In this document: positions 1-5,505 of the stretch, in pieces
Numbering within the stretch: position 1 is the stretch's first letter
How the letters are laid out: each line of letters starts with the position of its first letter
Assembly: GCA_001724315.1 (NCBI GenBank)
Contig: MEEC01000191.1
Location: forward strand, 1-5,505
Source of the DNA: Lautropia sp. SCN 70-15
GTDB lineage: Bacteria > Pseudomonadota > Gammaproteobacteria > Burkholderiales > Burkholderiaceae_E
Length of the DNA: 5,505 nt
Direction: 5' to 3'
The notes under the pieces: model-generated
Databases searched by the model: none
What the model was told of the DNA's origin: nothing
The model's input: the letters and a program-made list of their open reading frames with translations, nothing else
Position numbers and translations under genes: made by a program

Positions 1-57
1 ATCTGCTGCGGCGTGAGCTTCCGCTTCACGCTCGCGGCGCCGGAGGGCGCGCGATGA
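1..57 (+). CDS. 3' end of an unidentified upstream gene (partial)
   Basis: Frame 1 is open from the window edge and ends at TGA 55-57, giving the C-terminal peptide ICCGVSFRFTLAAPEGAR. Of the three plus frames, frame 2 stops at once (TGA at 14-16). The ending resembles the last beta strand of a histidine-kinase ATPase domain, where a G-x-x-F-R-F-T-L-P pattern is common just before the C-terminus. Eighteen residues cannot establish this, so the gene is left unnamed. Its stop codon overlaps an ATG at 54-56 (ATGA) that follows a strong ribosome binding site. This suggests it is cotranscribed and coupled with what follows, the metC leader region. Confidence 0.4.
   Translation: MCCGVSFRFTLAAPEGAR
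42..47 (+). promoter_or_regulatory. Strong Shine-Dalgarno site pointing at ATG 54, not at the metC ATG
   Basis: GGAGGG lies six bases before ATG 54-56, an ideal spacing. The ORF starting there has only 11 codons and stops at TGA 87-89. No comparable purine-rich site precedes the metC ATG at 108, where only weak GAAATGAG-like sequence is present. The best ribosome entry point for this region is therefore upstream of the annotated metC start, inside the end of the preceding gene. Confidence 0.6.
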
Positions 58-111
58 TCGGCCCCGACCCTACTCGAGTCACGACCTGAAATGAGCCCCG
101 ACCCGAAATGA
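54..111 (+). other. Two short leader ORFs chained into the metC start
   Basis: ORF a runs from ATG 54 to TGA 87-89 (MIGPDPTRVTT) and overlaps the upstream stop as ATGA. ORF b runs from ATG 91 to TGA 109-111 (MSPDPK), and its stop overlaps the metC ATG at 108-110, again as ATGA. ORF a is in the same frame as metC, separated from it by a single TGA. The arrangement could pass ribosomes from the upstream gene to metC by termination and re-initiation. Alternatively, it could be the remains of a longer metC N-terminus. The peptides themselves are too short to assign any function. Confidence 0.4.
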
Positions 112-114
112 GCC
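81..114 (+). repeat. 17-bp imperfect tandem duplication over the metC start
   Basis: Bases 81-97 and 98-114 match at 15 of 17 positions, and both contain GAAATGAGCC. Each copy supplies an ATG (91 and 108), and because the unit is 17 bp the two ATGs are in different frames. One of the two differences is T87 versus C104; T87 creates the TGA that ends the upstream 11-codon ORF. The pattern fits a local slippage duplication that created a second start site. Confidence 0.6.
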
Positions 115-1361
115 ACGACGACGAGAGCCACGCACCCGCCGCCCGCACCCGGGTGGTCGACGCCGGCCGCCGCTTCGACACGCGGATCGCCACCGCCAAC
201 CTGCCCGTTTCGCGCGCCTCGACCGTGCTGTTCGGCTCGCTGGCCGAGGCCGATGCGGCAGGCCAGGCCACCGGCCGGGGCGAGCGCCACGCCACCACCT
301 ACGCCACCGCCGGCACGCAGGGCACGCTGGCGCTGGCCGACGCGCTGGCCGAGGTCGAGGCGCCCGGTCACGCCTGCCGCGCAGCGCTGATGCCCTCGGG
401 GCTGTCGGCGATCTCGACCGCGCTGCTCGCCTTCCTGTCGCCGGGCGACCACCTGCTGGTGTCCGACTCGGTGTACGGGCCCACCCGCGCCTTCTGCGAC
501 GGCATGCTGGCGCGCTACGGCGTGCGCACCGAGTACTACGATCCGACGATCGGCGCGGGCATCGCCGGCCTGATCCGGCCCGAGACCCGGATCGTCTATC
601 TCGAGAGCCCGGGCAGCTACACCTTCGAGATCCAGGACGTCCCGGCGATCTGCGCCGAGGCCCGCGCGCGCGGCGTGCTCACGATGATCGACAACGCGTG
701 GGCGTCGCCCGTCTTCTCGCGCCCCTTCGACTGGGGCGTCGATGCCTCGATCCTGCCGCTGACCAAGTACTGGGGCGGCCACTCCGACCTGCTGATGGGC
801 GCGGTCGTGATCCGCGAGGAACTCTGGCCGAAGCTCTGGACCGCGGTGCGCCAGCTCGGCGTGTGCGTGGGCGGCGACGACGCCTGGCTGGTGCTGCGCG
901 GCCTGCGCACCGCGGAGGTCCGGATGCGCGCGCACGAGGCGTCGGCGTTGAAGGTGGCGCGCTGGCTCGCGGAGCGGCCCGAGGTGGCGTCGGTGCTGCA
1001 TCCGGCGCTCGAGAGCCATCCCCAGCACGGACTGTGGCAGCGCGATTTCGCGGGGTCGAGCGGCCTGTTCTCCTTCGAGCTGCGGCACGGGGCCTTCGGC
1101 GCCGATGCCGGCGCGGTGCAGCGCGGGCTGGCGGCGCTGTGCGAGCGGCGGCGGCACTTCGGGATCGGCTATTCCTGGGGCGGCTACGAGAGCCTGATCA
1201 TGCCGGCGAAGATCGGCAGCCTGCGCACGGCCAGGCCCTGGCAGGGCGGGCCGCTGGTGCGGGTGCACATCGGGCTCGAGGACACCGACGACCTGATCGC
1301 GGACCTGCAACAGGGGTTCGAGGCGATGAGCCGGGCGCGCGGCGAAGCGCCGCAGGACTGA
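108..1361 (+). CDS. metC: Cystathionine beta-lyase (PLP-dependent, MetC type)
   Basis: A 417-residue cytosolic enzyme of the Cys/Met-metabolism PLP family, predicted to cleave cystathionine to homocysteine, pyruvate and ammonia in methionine synthesis. Visible family motifs are YATAGT (65-70), the ring-stacking tyrosine region SDSVYGPTR (119-127), SPGSYTFEIQDVPAI (167-181, very MetC-like), the cofactor aspartate D195 in MIDNAWASP, the Schiff-base lysine K220 in LTKYWGGHSD, and the carboxylate-binding R387 in VRVHIGLED. SPGS...FEIQDVP and DNxWASP favour beta-lyase over gamma-synthase or gamma-lyase; gamma-lyase side activity or L-cysteine desulfhydration cannot be excluded. Length is slightly above the roughly 395 residues of E. 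coli MetC and the protein is intact. ATG 108 is the first in-frame ATG after TGA 87-89 but lacks a good ribosome binding site, so translation may depend on coupling from upstream. The gene ends 12 bp from the convergent channel gene. Confidence 0.9.
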   Translation: MSHDDESHAPAARTRVVDAGRRFDTRIATANLPVSRASTVLFGSLAEADAAGQATGRGERHATTYATAGTQGTLALADALAEVEAPGHACRAALMPSGLSAISTALLAFLSPGDHLLVSDSVYGPTRAFCDGMLARYGVRTEYYDPTIGAGIAGLIRPETRIVYLESPGSYTFEIQDVPAICAEARARGVLTMIDNAWASPVFSRPFDWGVDASILPLTKYWGGHSDLLMGAVVIREELWPKLWTAVRQLGVCVGGDDAWLVLRGLRTAEVRMRAHEASALKVARWLAERPEVASVLHPALESHPQHGLWQRDFAGSSGLFSFELRHGAFGADAGAVQRGLAALCERRRHFGIGYSWGGYESLIMPAKIGSLRTARPWQGGPLVRVHIGLEDTDDLIADLQQGFEAMSRARGEAPQD

Positions 1362-1373
1362 GCGGCGCGTCCC

Positions 1374-3128
1374 TCAGCCGGCACGCCGGGCGAACGGCCA
1401 GCCCGTGGCGCGCTCGCGGCCGGTGCACAGGTATTCGAGCACGGTGGCTTCGAGCAGCGCGCTGCGCATCCGGTAGCGCGCCTCGCCGCGACCGGCGAAC
1501 AGGATGCGGTCCCGGGCGGCCAGCGGGGTGTCGCCGTTGGGCAGCAGGGTCTCGCTGCCGTCGCGCAGCAGCATCAGCGCCTGGGCGGGCAGGCGGTCCT
1601 GCCGGTTGCGCGGATCGCGCAGCAGGTCGCCCAGCGTCGGCGGCCGGGCGCCGGAGGCGAGGCGCGCGCTCACCGCCGGCGCCTCGGTCTCGTCGAGCCG
1701 GATCGTCCAGGCCCGCGGCGAGCGGGTGCCGACGCGCTTGCGCAACTGGTGGATCGCCTCGTCGGCCCAGGCGTCGTTCTTGCCGCGCACCACGGCCAGG
1801 AAGCGGTCGAGCAGCGGCGTGGTGAGCAGGCCCACGCACTCGTCGGCGATGATCTCGCTGGGCTTCATGACCATGTCGGCGCGGAAGGCGTCGAACAGGA
1901 CCTGGTTGGCCGCGTCGTTCTGGCGCAGCACGACGAAGACCTTCGGATTGCGCGAACGGGCGAGCGCGGCGATCGCCAGGTTGGTGATGTCGCTGTCGGC
2001 GGCGGCCACCAGGCCCACCGCGCCGTCGATACCGGCGCGGGCGAGCACCTCGGTCTCGGTGCCCACGCCGCGCAGCCGCGCCGGCAGGCCCTCGGCCGGA
2101 TCGGCGTCGCCGTCCTCGTGCGCCGGATCCACCGCGGTGACCTGCAGGCCTTCGGCGATCAGCCGCCGGGCCACCGCGTGGCCGAAGCGGCCGTGCCCGC
2201 AGACCACCCAGGGTCCCCGCGGCGGCTGGTGCTCCTTCTCGAGCTCGGCGTCGACCGGCGCGGTCAGCCAGCTCAGCAGGCGGTAACAGCCGGGCTCGCG
2301 CATCGCGAGGACCAGCTGCTCGGCGAAGGTGTCGAAGGGGCTGATCACGTGGTGGGTGCCGAAGGCGCGCATGCTGGCCACGGTGCGCGGCGACTGCGCG
2401 CCGGCGATCACCGTCACGCCGCGATTGAGCAGCCGCGCGGTGGTGGCGATCGCGAGGTTCGACTCGTCGTCGGGGGTGAGCGCCAGCACGCCGCGGCACA
2501 GCGGGTGGCGCAGGCCGGCGGTGAGCAGCGCCTGGGGCAGTGCCGCGTCCGCGTGCAGGACGGGCGGGTCCAGGCGCAGGTCCTCGAGTTCGAGCTCGGT
2601 AATGCGCCGCTCGTCCTTCTCGACGATCACGAAGCGCATGTCGCGCCGGTCGAGCAGGCGGGCCATGCGCTGGCCGGTGTCGCCGGCGCCGCAGATCAGG
2701 TGGAAGGGCTCGCGCATCCGGCGCACCTGTCCGGCGAGGCGGATCTGGCCGACGGCCCGCTGGAAGGCCTGGTCCTGGAACAGCGACAGCGCGTTCAGCA
2801 GCGCGTAGGTCCAGGAGATGACCGTCAGGTGGATCACGACCATGGTCCACAGCCGCTGCGCGTCGGAGAAGGCGCCGGGCACCTCGCCGAAGCCGATCGT
2901 GGTGGCGGTGTAGCTGACGAAGTACAAGGCGTGAAAGAAGCTCATCGGCGGCGCCGGCGAGCCTTCGGCACTCACGCCGGGGATCAGCGTGAGGCCGAAC
3001 ACCGACACCGCGTAGGACAGCACGATCACGATCAGCGGCGTGCGAAGCCGCCGCAGGACCATCAGCAGGACGCTCTGGGCGGCCAGCCCGGAGCGCTCGC
3101 CCGAAGCCTCGGGGCTTCGCTCGGCCAT
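1374..3128 (-). CDS. Two-TM potassium-type channel with tandem RCK (TrkA-N) domains
   Basis: A 584-residue inner-membrane channel subunit. Order: short cytoplasmic N-terminus, TM1 (about 30-49), pore helix (about 64-76), filter T77-I-G-F-G-E82, TM2 (about 91-114), RCK1 from about 141, RCK2 from about 306, and a TrkA-C-like tail (about 500-550). RCK1 has Rossmann loop CGAGDTG (146-152) and an acidic residue at E170. RCK2 has CGHGRFG (310-316) and D334. Such domains gate channels in response to nucleotides or cations, and G-x-G-x-x-G with a following acid fits NAD(H)-type binding. Two RCK domains per chain recall GsuK-like channels; MthK and Kch carry one. The filter differs from canonical TVGYGD, so K+ selectivity is inferred. 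A GGAG at 3140-3137 lies 8 bases before ATG 3128. It is the last gene of a three-gene operon, 13 bp after the small membrane protein. Confidence 0.88.
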   Translation of the reverse strand: MAERSPEASGERSGLAAQSVLLMVLRRLRTPLIVIVLSYAVSVFGLTLIPGVSAEGSPAPPMSFFHALYFVSYTATTIGFGEVPGAFSDAQRLWTMVVIHLTVISWTYALLNALSLFQDQAFQRAVGQIRLAGQVRRMREPFHLICGAGDTGQRMARLLDRRDMRFVIVEKDERRITELELEDLRLDPPVLHADAALPQALLTAGLRHPLCRGVLALTPDDESNLAIATTARLLNRGVTVIAGAQSPRTVASMRAFGTHHVISPFDTFAEQLVLAMREPGCYRLLSWLTAPVDAELEKEHQPPRGPWVVCGHGRFGHAVARRLIAEGLQVTAVDPAHEDGDADPAEGLPARLRGVGTETEVLARAGIDGAVGLVAAADSDITNLAIAALARSRNPKVFVVLRQNDAANQVLFDAFRADMVMKPSEIIADECVGLLTTPLLDRFLAVVRGKNDAWADEAIHQLRKRVGTRSPRAWTIRLDETEAPAVSARLASGARPPTLGDLLRDPRNRQDRLPAQALMLLRDGSETLLPNGDTPLAARDRILFAGRGEARYRMRSALLEATVLEYLCTGRERATGWPFARRAG

Positions 3129-3141
3129 CGGCAGTGCTCCG

Positions 3142-3525
3142 TCAGCGCCGCAGCGCGAGCGTCTCGCCGATCAGCAGCAGGACCGACACGACGTTGGCGA
3201 ACAGGGCCCCGGCAGCCAGCGAGACGACGCTGGCGGTGGCGCCGCCGGTGAGGCCGTCCCCCGACACGTGTACCGCCCAGGTCCAGGCCAGCGCCGCCAG
3301 GATCAGTTGCAGGTCGGCGACCAGGCTGGTGGCCAGGTGCACCGCTCCGACCTGGGTGCGGTCGCCGAACTTCATGATCGTGGCGATCAGGTTCACCACG
3401 ATCGCCGCGAAGAGCTCGGAGACATGGTGGTGCGCCGGATTGTCGATGTCGCCGTAGACGAAGCCGAAATTCAGCGTGGCCGCCAGCAGGATCGAGAAGC
3501 CGAAGACGACCTTGCCCAGGCTCAT
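3142..3525 (-). CDS. Small four-helix membrane protein (DUF6394-like), function unknown
   Basis: A 127-residue integral membrane protein. Hydrophobic segments lie at about 5-22, 36-53, 62-85 and 97-121, with no cleavable signal peptide and no cysteine. Distinct polar patches sit between them: YGDIDNPAHHHVSE (24-37), containing three adjacent histidines, and KFGDRTQVG (52-60). The protein ends in the basic LRR. I recall this pattern from the conserved family DUF6394, which has no assigned function; that match is from memory and needs a profile search. ATG 3525 overlaps the thioredoxin stop (ATGA, 3525-3522), and GGGGAG (3536-3531) precedes it by five bases, so it is translationally coupled. 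The channel gene begins 13 bp downstream. Position and topology make it a candidate accessory or assembly subunit of that channel, which is inference only. Confidence 0.82.
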   Translation of the reverse strand: MSLGKVVFGFSILLAATLNFGFVYGDIDNPAHHHVSELFAAIVVNLIATIMKFGDRTQVGAVHLATSLVADLQLILAALAWTWAVHVSGDGLTGGATASVVSLAAGALFANVVSVLLLIGETLALRR

Positions 3526-3890
3526 GCCTGCTCCCCGTAGGGACGGGCGCCGCGCTTGACCTCGGCCATGTCGAGCTCGCGCACCTGCCGCAGGATGTCG
3601 GTGAGCGCGCCCTTGGGCAGGGCGCCGGGCTGCTGGAACACGATCACCTGCTCGCGGAAGATCATCAGCGTGGGGATCGAACGGATGCCGAAGTGCCCGG
3701 CGAGCGCCTGCTCCTCGTCGGTGTTGACCTTGACGAACCTGGCGTCGGGGTTCTCGTCGGCGACTTCCTCGAACACCGGCGCGAAGCCCCTGCACGGGCC
3801 GCACCAGGGCGCCCAGAAATCGATGACGACGATGTCGTTGCCGGTGATGGTGCTGTCGAAGTTCTCGGCGGTCAGGGCTTCGGCGGGCAT
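3522..3890 (-). CDS. Thioredoxin
   Basis: A 122-residue cytosolic thiol-disulfide oxidoreductase. It has the classical fold markers: buried acid D24 in VVIDFWAPW, active site C30-G-P-C33, and cis-proline P73 in SIPT. No signal peptide or lipobox is present. It is longer than the usual roughly 108 residues because of a C-terminal tail (about 108-122, VKRGARPYGEQA end). The start is ATG 3890: GGAG (3900-3897) lies six bases upstream, and the thioredoxin domain begins right after it. A TTG at 3929 in the same frame would add a proline-rich 13-residue leader without support. It is the first gene of the operon with the small membrane protein and the RCK channel, so it is likely a secondary thioredoxin rather than the housekeeping trxA; that is inference from context. 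Confidence 0.92.
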   Translation of the reverse strand: MPAEALTAENFDSTITGNDIVVIDFWAPWCGPCRGFAPVFEEVADENPDARFVKVNTDEEQALAGHFGIRSIPTLMIFREQVIVFQQPGALPKGALTDILRQVRELDMAEVKRGARPYGEQA

Positions 3891-3896
3891 GAGGGG

Positions 3897-3900
3897 CTCC
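3897..3900 (-). promoter_or_regulatory. Ribosome binding site fixing the thioredoxin start
   Basis: Read on the minus strand, GGAG is followed by CCCCTC and then ATG 3890-3888, a spacing of six. This decides for ATG 3890 over the in-frame TTG at 3929. Confidence 0.75.
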
Positions 3901-3945
3901 GGTGGTGTGGGCGGCGCGCAGTCCGGCAATGCAGGCGCGTGGACC

Positions 3946-3951
3946 TACAAT
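3946..3951 (+). promoter_or_regulatory. Candidate -10 element for the acyl-CoA ligase gene
   Basis: TACAAT matches the sigma-70 consensus TATAAT at five of six positions and lies 39 bases before ATG 3991, inside the only AT-rich island of the region. No good -35 hexamer is visible 16-18 bp upstream (CCGGCA-like), so the promoter would be weak, activator-dependent or misassigned. Confidence 0.4.
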
Positions 3952-3955
3952 TATC
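3950..3955 (-). promoter_or_regulatory. Candidate -10 element for the thioredoxin-channel operon
   Basis: On the minus strand the hexamer reads GATAAT, five of six to TATAAT, 59 bases before ATG 3890. It overlaps the plus-strand TACAAT by two bases. A -35 match is weak: CGGTTT-like sequence at 17 bp spacing, next to a T6 run. Both divergent transcription units may start from the same melted island. Confidence 0.4.
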
Positions 3956-3980
3956 CGGCAGCCAGGCGGAAAAAACCGTA

Positions 3981-3984
3981 GGAG
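3981..3984 (+). promoter_or_regulatory. Ribosome binding site of the acyl-CoA ligase gene
   Basis: TAGGAG with core GGAG sits six bases before ATG 3991, a standard strong arrangement that supports this start. Confidence 0.75.
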
Positions 3985-3990
3985 ACCCCG

Positions 3991-5505
3991 ATGCCCACCC
4001 ATCCGAACCCGTATCGCCAGGACCTCGACCGCAATCCGGCCAACCACGTGCCGCTGACCCCGATCAGCTTCGTGGAATGGGCGGCCGACGTGTTCCCCGA
4101 GCGTTGCGCGGTGATCCACGGCCCGATCCGGCGCAGCTGGGGCGAGATGCACCGGCGCGCCCGGCAGCTGGCCTCGGTGCTGGCCGCGCGCGACATCGGC
4201 GACGGCGACACGGTGTCGGCGATCCTGCCGAACATCCCGGCGATGATCGACGCGCACTTCGGCGTGCCGATGACCGGGGCGGTCCTGAACACGATCAACA
4301 CCCGGCTCGACGCGGCCACCGTGGCCTTCCAGCTGCGCCACTCGGGCGCGAAGGTGCTGATCGTGGACCGCGAGTTCTCGCCGGTGGCGAAGGCCGCGCT
4401 GGCGATCAACGCGGAGCAGGGCGTGGCGGCGCCCTTCGTGGTCGATGTCGACGACCCGGTCTACGAGGGGCCGGGCGAGCGGATCGGCGAGATCGAGTTC
4501 GAGGACTGGATCGCCGCCGGCGACCCCGCGCACGCGTACGCGCTGCCCGCCGACGAGTGGGACGCGATCGGCCTGAACTACACCTCGGGCACCACCGGCG
4601 ATCCCAAGGGGGTGGTGGTCCACCACCGCGGCGCCTACCTGAACGCGGTGGGCAATGTGCTGTCGTGGGCCTTGCCGCGCCACCCCGTTTACCTGTGGAC
4701 GCTGCCGATGTTCCACTGCAACGGCTGGTGCTTCCCCTGGACCCTGCCGGCGGTGGCCGGCACCAACGTGTGCCTGCGCCGCATCGATGCGGCGCTGATC
4801 CTGGGCCTGATCCGCGAGCACCGGGTCACCCACTACTGCGGGGCGCCGATCGTGCACAGCACGCTGATCAATGCGCCCGCCGAGCTGAAGGCCGGCATCG
4901 ACTGGGCGGTCAAGGCGATGGTGGCGGGCGCGGCGCCGCCGGCCGCGATGATCGAGGGCATGGAGCGCATGGGCTGGGAGGTCACCCACGTCTACGGGCT
5001 CACCGAGGTCTACGGCCCGGCCTCGGTCTGCGTGAAGCAGGAAGCCTGGGAGTCGCTCGACCTGGCCGGGCGGGTCGAGAAGAACGGCCGGCAGGGCGTG
5101 CGCTACCAGGTGCAGCAGGGGCTCACCGTCGTGGATCCGGAAACGATGGCCGAGGTGCCGCGCGACGGCGAGACGATGGGCGAGGTGGTGTTCCGCGGCA
5201 ACATCGTGATGAAGGGCTACCTGAAGAACCCGAAGGCGAGCGCCGAGGCCTTCCGCGGCGGCTGGTTCCACACCGGCGACCTGGGCGTGTTGCACGCCGA
5301 CGGCTACGTGAAGCTGAAGGACCGAGCGAAGGACATCATCATCTCGGGCGGCGAGAACATCAGCTCGATCGAGGTCGAGGACGCGTTGTACAAGCACCCG
5401 GCGGTGCTGGCGGCGGCGGTGGTGGCCCGGCCCGACCCGAAGTGGGGCGAGACGCCGCTTGCCTTCGTGGAACTGAAGGCCGACCGGGTGCCGGCCACGC
5501 CCGAG
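3991..5505 (+). CDS. Acyl-CoA synthetase (AMP-forming), DmdB / medium-chain ligase type, partial
   Basis: The first 505 codons of an ANL-superfamily ligase that activates a carboxylic acid through an acyl-AMP to the acyl-CoA. Visible motifs are the ATP loop YTSGTTGDPKGV (197-208), YGLTE (335-339), WFHTGD (425-430; ribose-binding D430) and the hinge-to-C-domain stretch KDRAKDIIISGGENIS (443-458). INTRLD, FHCNGWCFPW and AGTNVCLR are typical of the subgroup containing bacterial 3-(methylthio)propionyl-CoA ligase (DmdB) and plant short-chain AAE enzymes. The exact substrate cannot be read from sequence; short or medium fatty acids are equally possible. Members are about 540-550 residues, so roughly 40 residues including the catalytic C-terminal lysine lie beyond the window. 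The gap is due to the window edge, not gene damage. It diverges from the thioredoxin operon across a 100-bp shared promoter region. Confidence 0.9.
   Translation, partial: MPTHPNPYRQDLDRNPANHVPLTPISFVEWAADVFPERCAVIHGPIRRSWGEMHRRARQLASVLAARDIGDGDTVSAILPNIPAMIDAHFGVPMTGAVLNTINTRLDAATVAFQLRHSGAKVLIVDREFSPVAKAALAINAEQGVAAPFVVDVDDPVYEGPGERIGEIEFEDWIAAGDPAHAYALPADEWDAIGLNYTSGTTGDPKGVVVHHRGAYLNAVGNVLSWALPRHPVYLWTLPMFHCNGWCFPWTLPAVAGTNVCLRRIDAALILGLIREHRVTHYCGAPIVHSTLINAPAELKAGIDWAVKAMVAGAAPPAAMIEGMERMGWEVTHVYGLTEVYGPASVCVKQEAWESLDLAGRVEKNGRQGVRYQVQQGLTVVDPETMAEVPRDGETMGEVVFRGNIVMKGYLKNPKASAEAFRGGWFHTGDLGVLHADGYVKLKDRAKDIIISGGENISSIEVEDALYKHPAVLAAAVVARPDPKWGETPLAFVELKADRVPATPE

Larger units (their letters stand above)
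3922..3960. repeat. Direct repeat TCCGGCA flanking the divergent promoter island
   Basis: TCCGGCA occurs at 3922-3928 and 3954-3960, 32 bp apart start to start, about three helical turns. The copies bracket both candidate -10 elements. They could be a pair of half-sites for a regulator. Seven-base matches also arise by chance in GC-rich DNA, so this is only a candidate. Confidence 0.25.

Noticed and set aside
1339..1353. Perfect 6-bp GC hairpin (GCGGCG-AAG-CGCCGC) near the metC 3' end as a terminator
   Set aside because: It lies inside the coding sequence, has a tiny loop and is not followed by a T-run, so it is not a convincing intrinsic terminator.
698..1825. 375-codon plus-strand frame overlapping metC and the channel 3' end
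   Set aside because: It is an Arg/Ala/Gly-rich out-of-frame shadow crossing two genuine genes of opposite orientation.
1198..2850. 550-codon minus-strand frame offset from the channel gene
   Set aside because: It is a +1-type shadow of the channel gene, dominated by Arg, Pro, Ala and Gly, and it runs into the opposite side of metC.
1749..3251. 500-codon plus-strand open frame antisense to the channel gene
   Set aside because: It mirrors a well-supported channel gene with clear pore and RCK motifs. The predicted product is a low-complexity His/Gly/Gln/Arg-rich sequence with no domain.
3891..3929. Upstream extension of the thioredoxin from TTG 3929
   Set aside because: It would add a 13-residue proline-rich leader with no homology expected and no good ribosome site, whereas ATG 3890 has GGAG at six bases and matches the domain start.
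3967..3978. CGG-A6-CCG as a terminator or origin element
   Set aside because: Only three base pairs flank an A6 loop, and it lies between divergent starts, not after a gene. It is more likely part of the promoter or upstream leader.
3951..4409. 152-codon minus-strand frame antisense to the ligase 5' end
   Set aside because: Ser/Arg/Ala-rich shadow frame with no motif; its opposite strand encodes a clear adenylate-forming enzyme with a good ribosome binding site.
3526..5397. Very long minus-strand open frame extending upstream of the small membrane protein, antisense to the thioredoxin frame and the acyl-CoA ligase
   Set aside because: Composition is rich in Arg, His, Ala, Val and Asp with no recognisable domain, as expected for the mirror frame of a GC-rich gene. 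Only the last 127 codons (3525-3142) have an ATG with a ribosome site and membrane-protein character.

Overview
The window is very GC-rich with strong G/C bias at third codon positions, and every gene looks proteobacterial. The gene types (a MetC-type lyase, a thioredoxin / small membrane protein / RCK channel run, and a DmdB-like acyl-CoA ligase) suggest a betaproteobacterium, probably Burkholderiales. That is inference from family resemblance, not a computed placement.

Layout. (1) Bases 1-57 hold the last 18 codons of an unidentified plus-strand gene. (2) A short junction follows, with a strong ribosome binding site, two tiny ORFs chained by ATGA overlaps and a 17-bp imperfect tandem repeat. 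(3) 108-1361 (+) encodes a complete cystathionine beta-lyase (MetC). (4) It converges, with only 12 bp between stop codons, on a minus-strand operon that reads thioredoxin (3890-3522), 127-residue four-helix membrane protein (3525-3142), then a two-TM ion channel with two RCK/TrkA-N domains (3128-1374). The first two overlap by ATGA; the third starts 13 bp after the second. (5) 3891-3990 is a 100-bp divergent promoter region holding the only clearly AT-rich island of the window, with -10-like hexamers overlapping on opposite strands. (6) From 3991 (+) an acyl-CoA synthetase of the 3-(methylthio)propionyl-CoA ligase / medium-chain ligase type runs off the window after 505 codons.

How they may work together. 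The three-gene minus-strand operon is the most interesting part: a disulfide reductase, an uncharacterised integral membrane protein and a ligand-gated potassium-type channel appear to be translated as one unit. This suggests, without proving, a redox- or nucleotide-responsive ion-flux module. The channel filter reads TIGFGE rather than the canonical TVGYGD. MetC and the acyl-CoA ligase are transcribed separately from this operon. Both could touch sulfur-amino-acid metabolism, but that link is weak.

No RNA genes, insertion sequences, CRISPR arrays or convincing intrinsic terminators were seen. No gene-free stretch exceeds about 100 bases.
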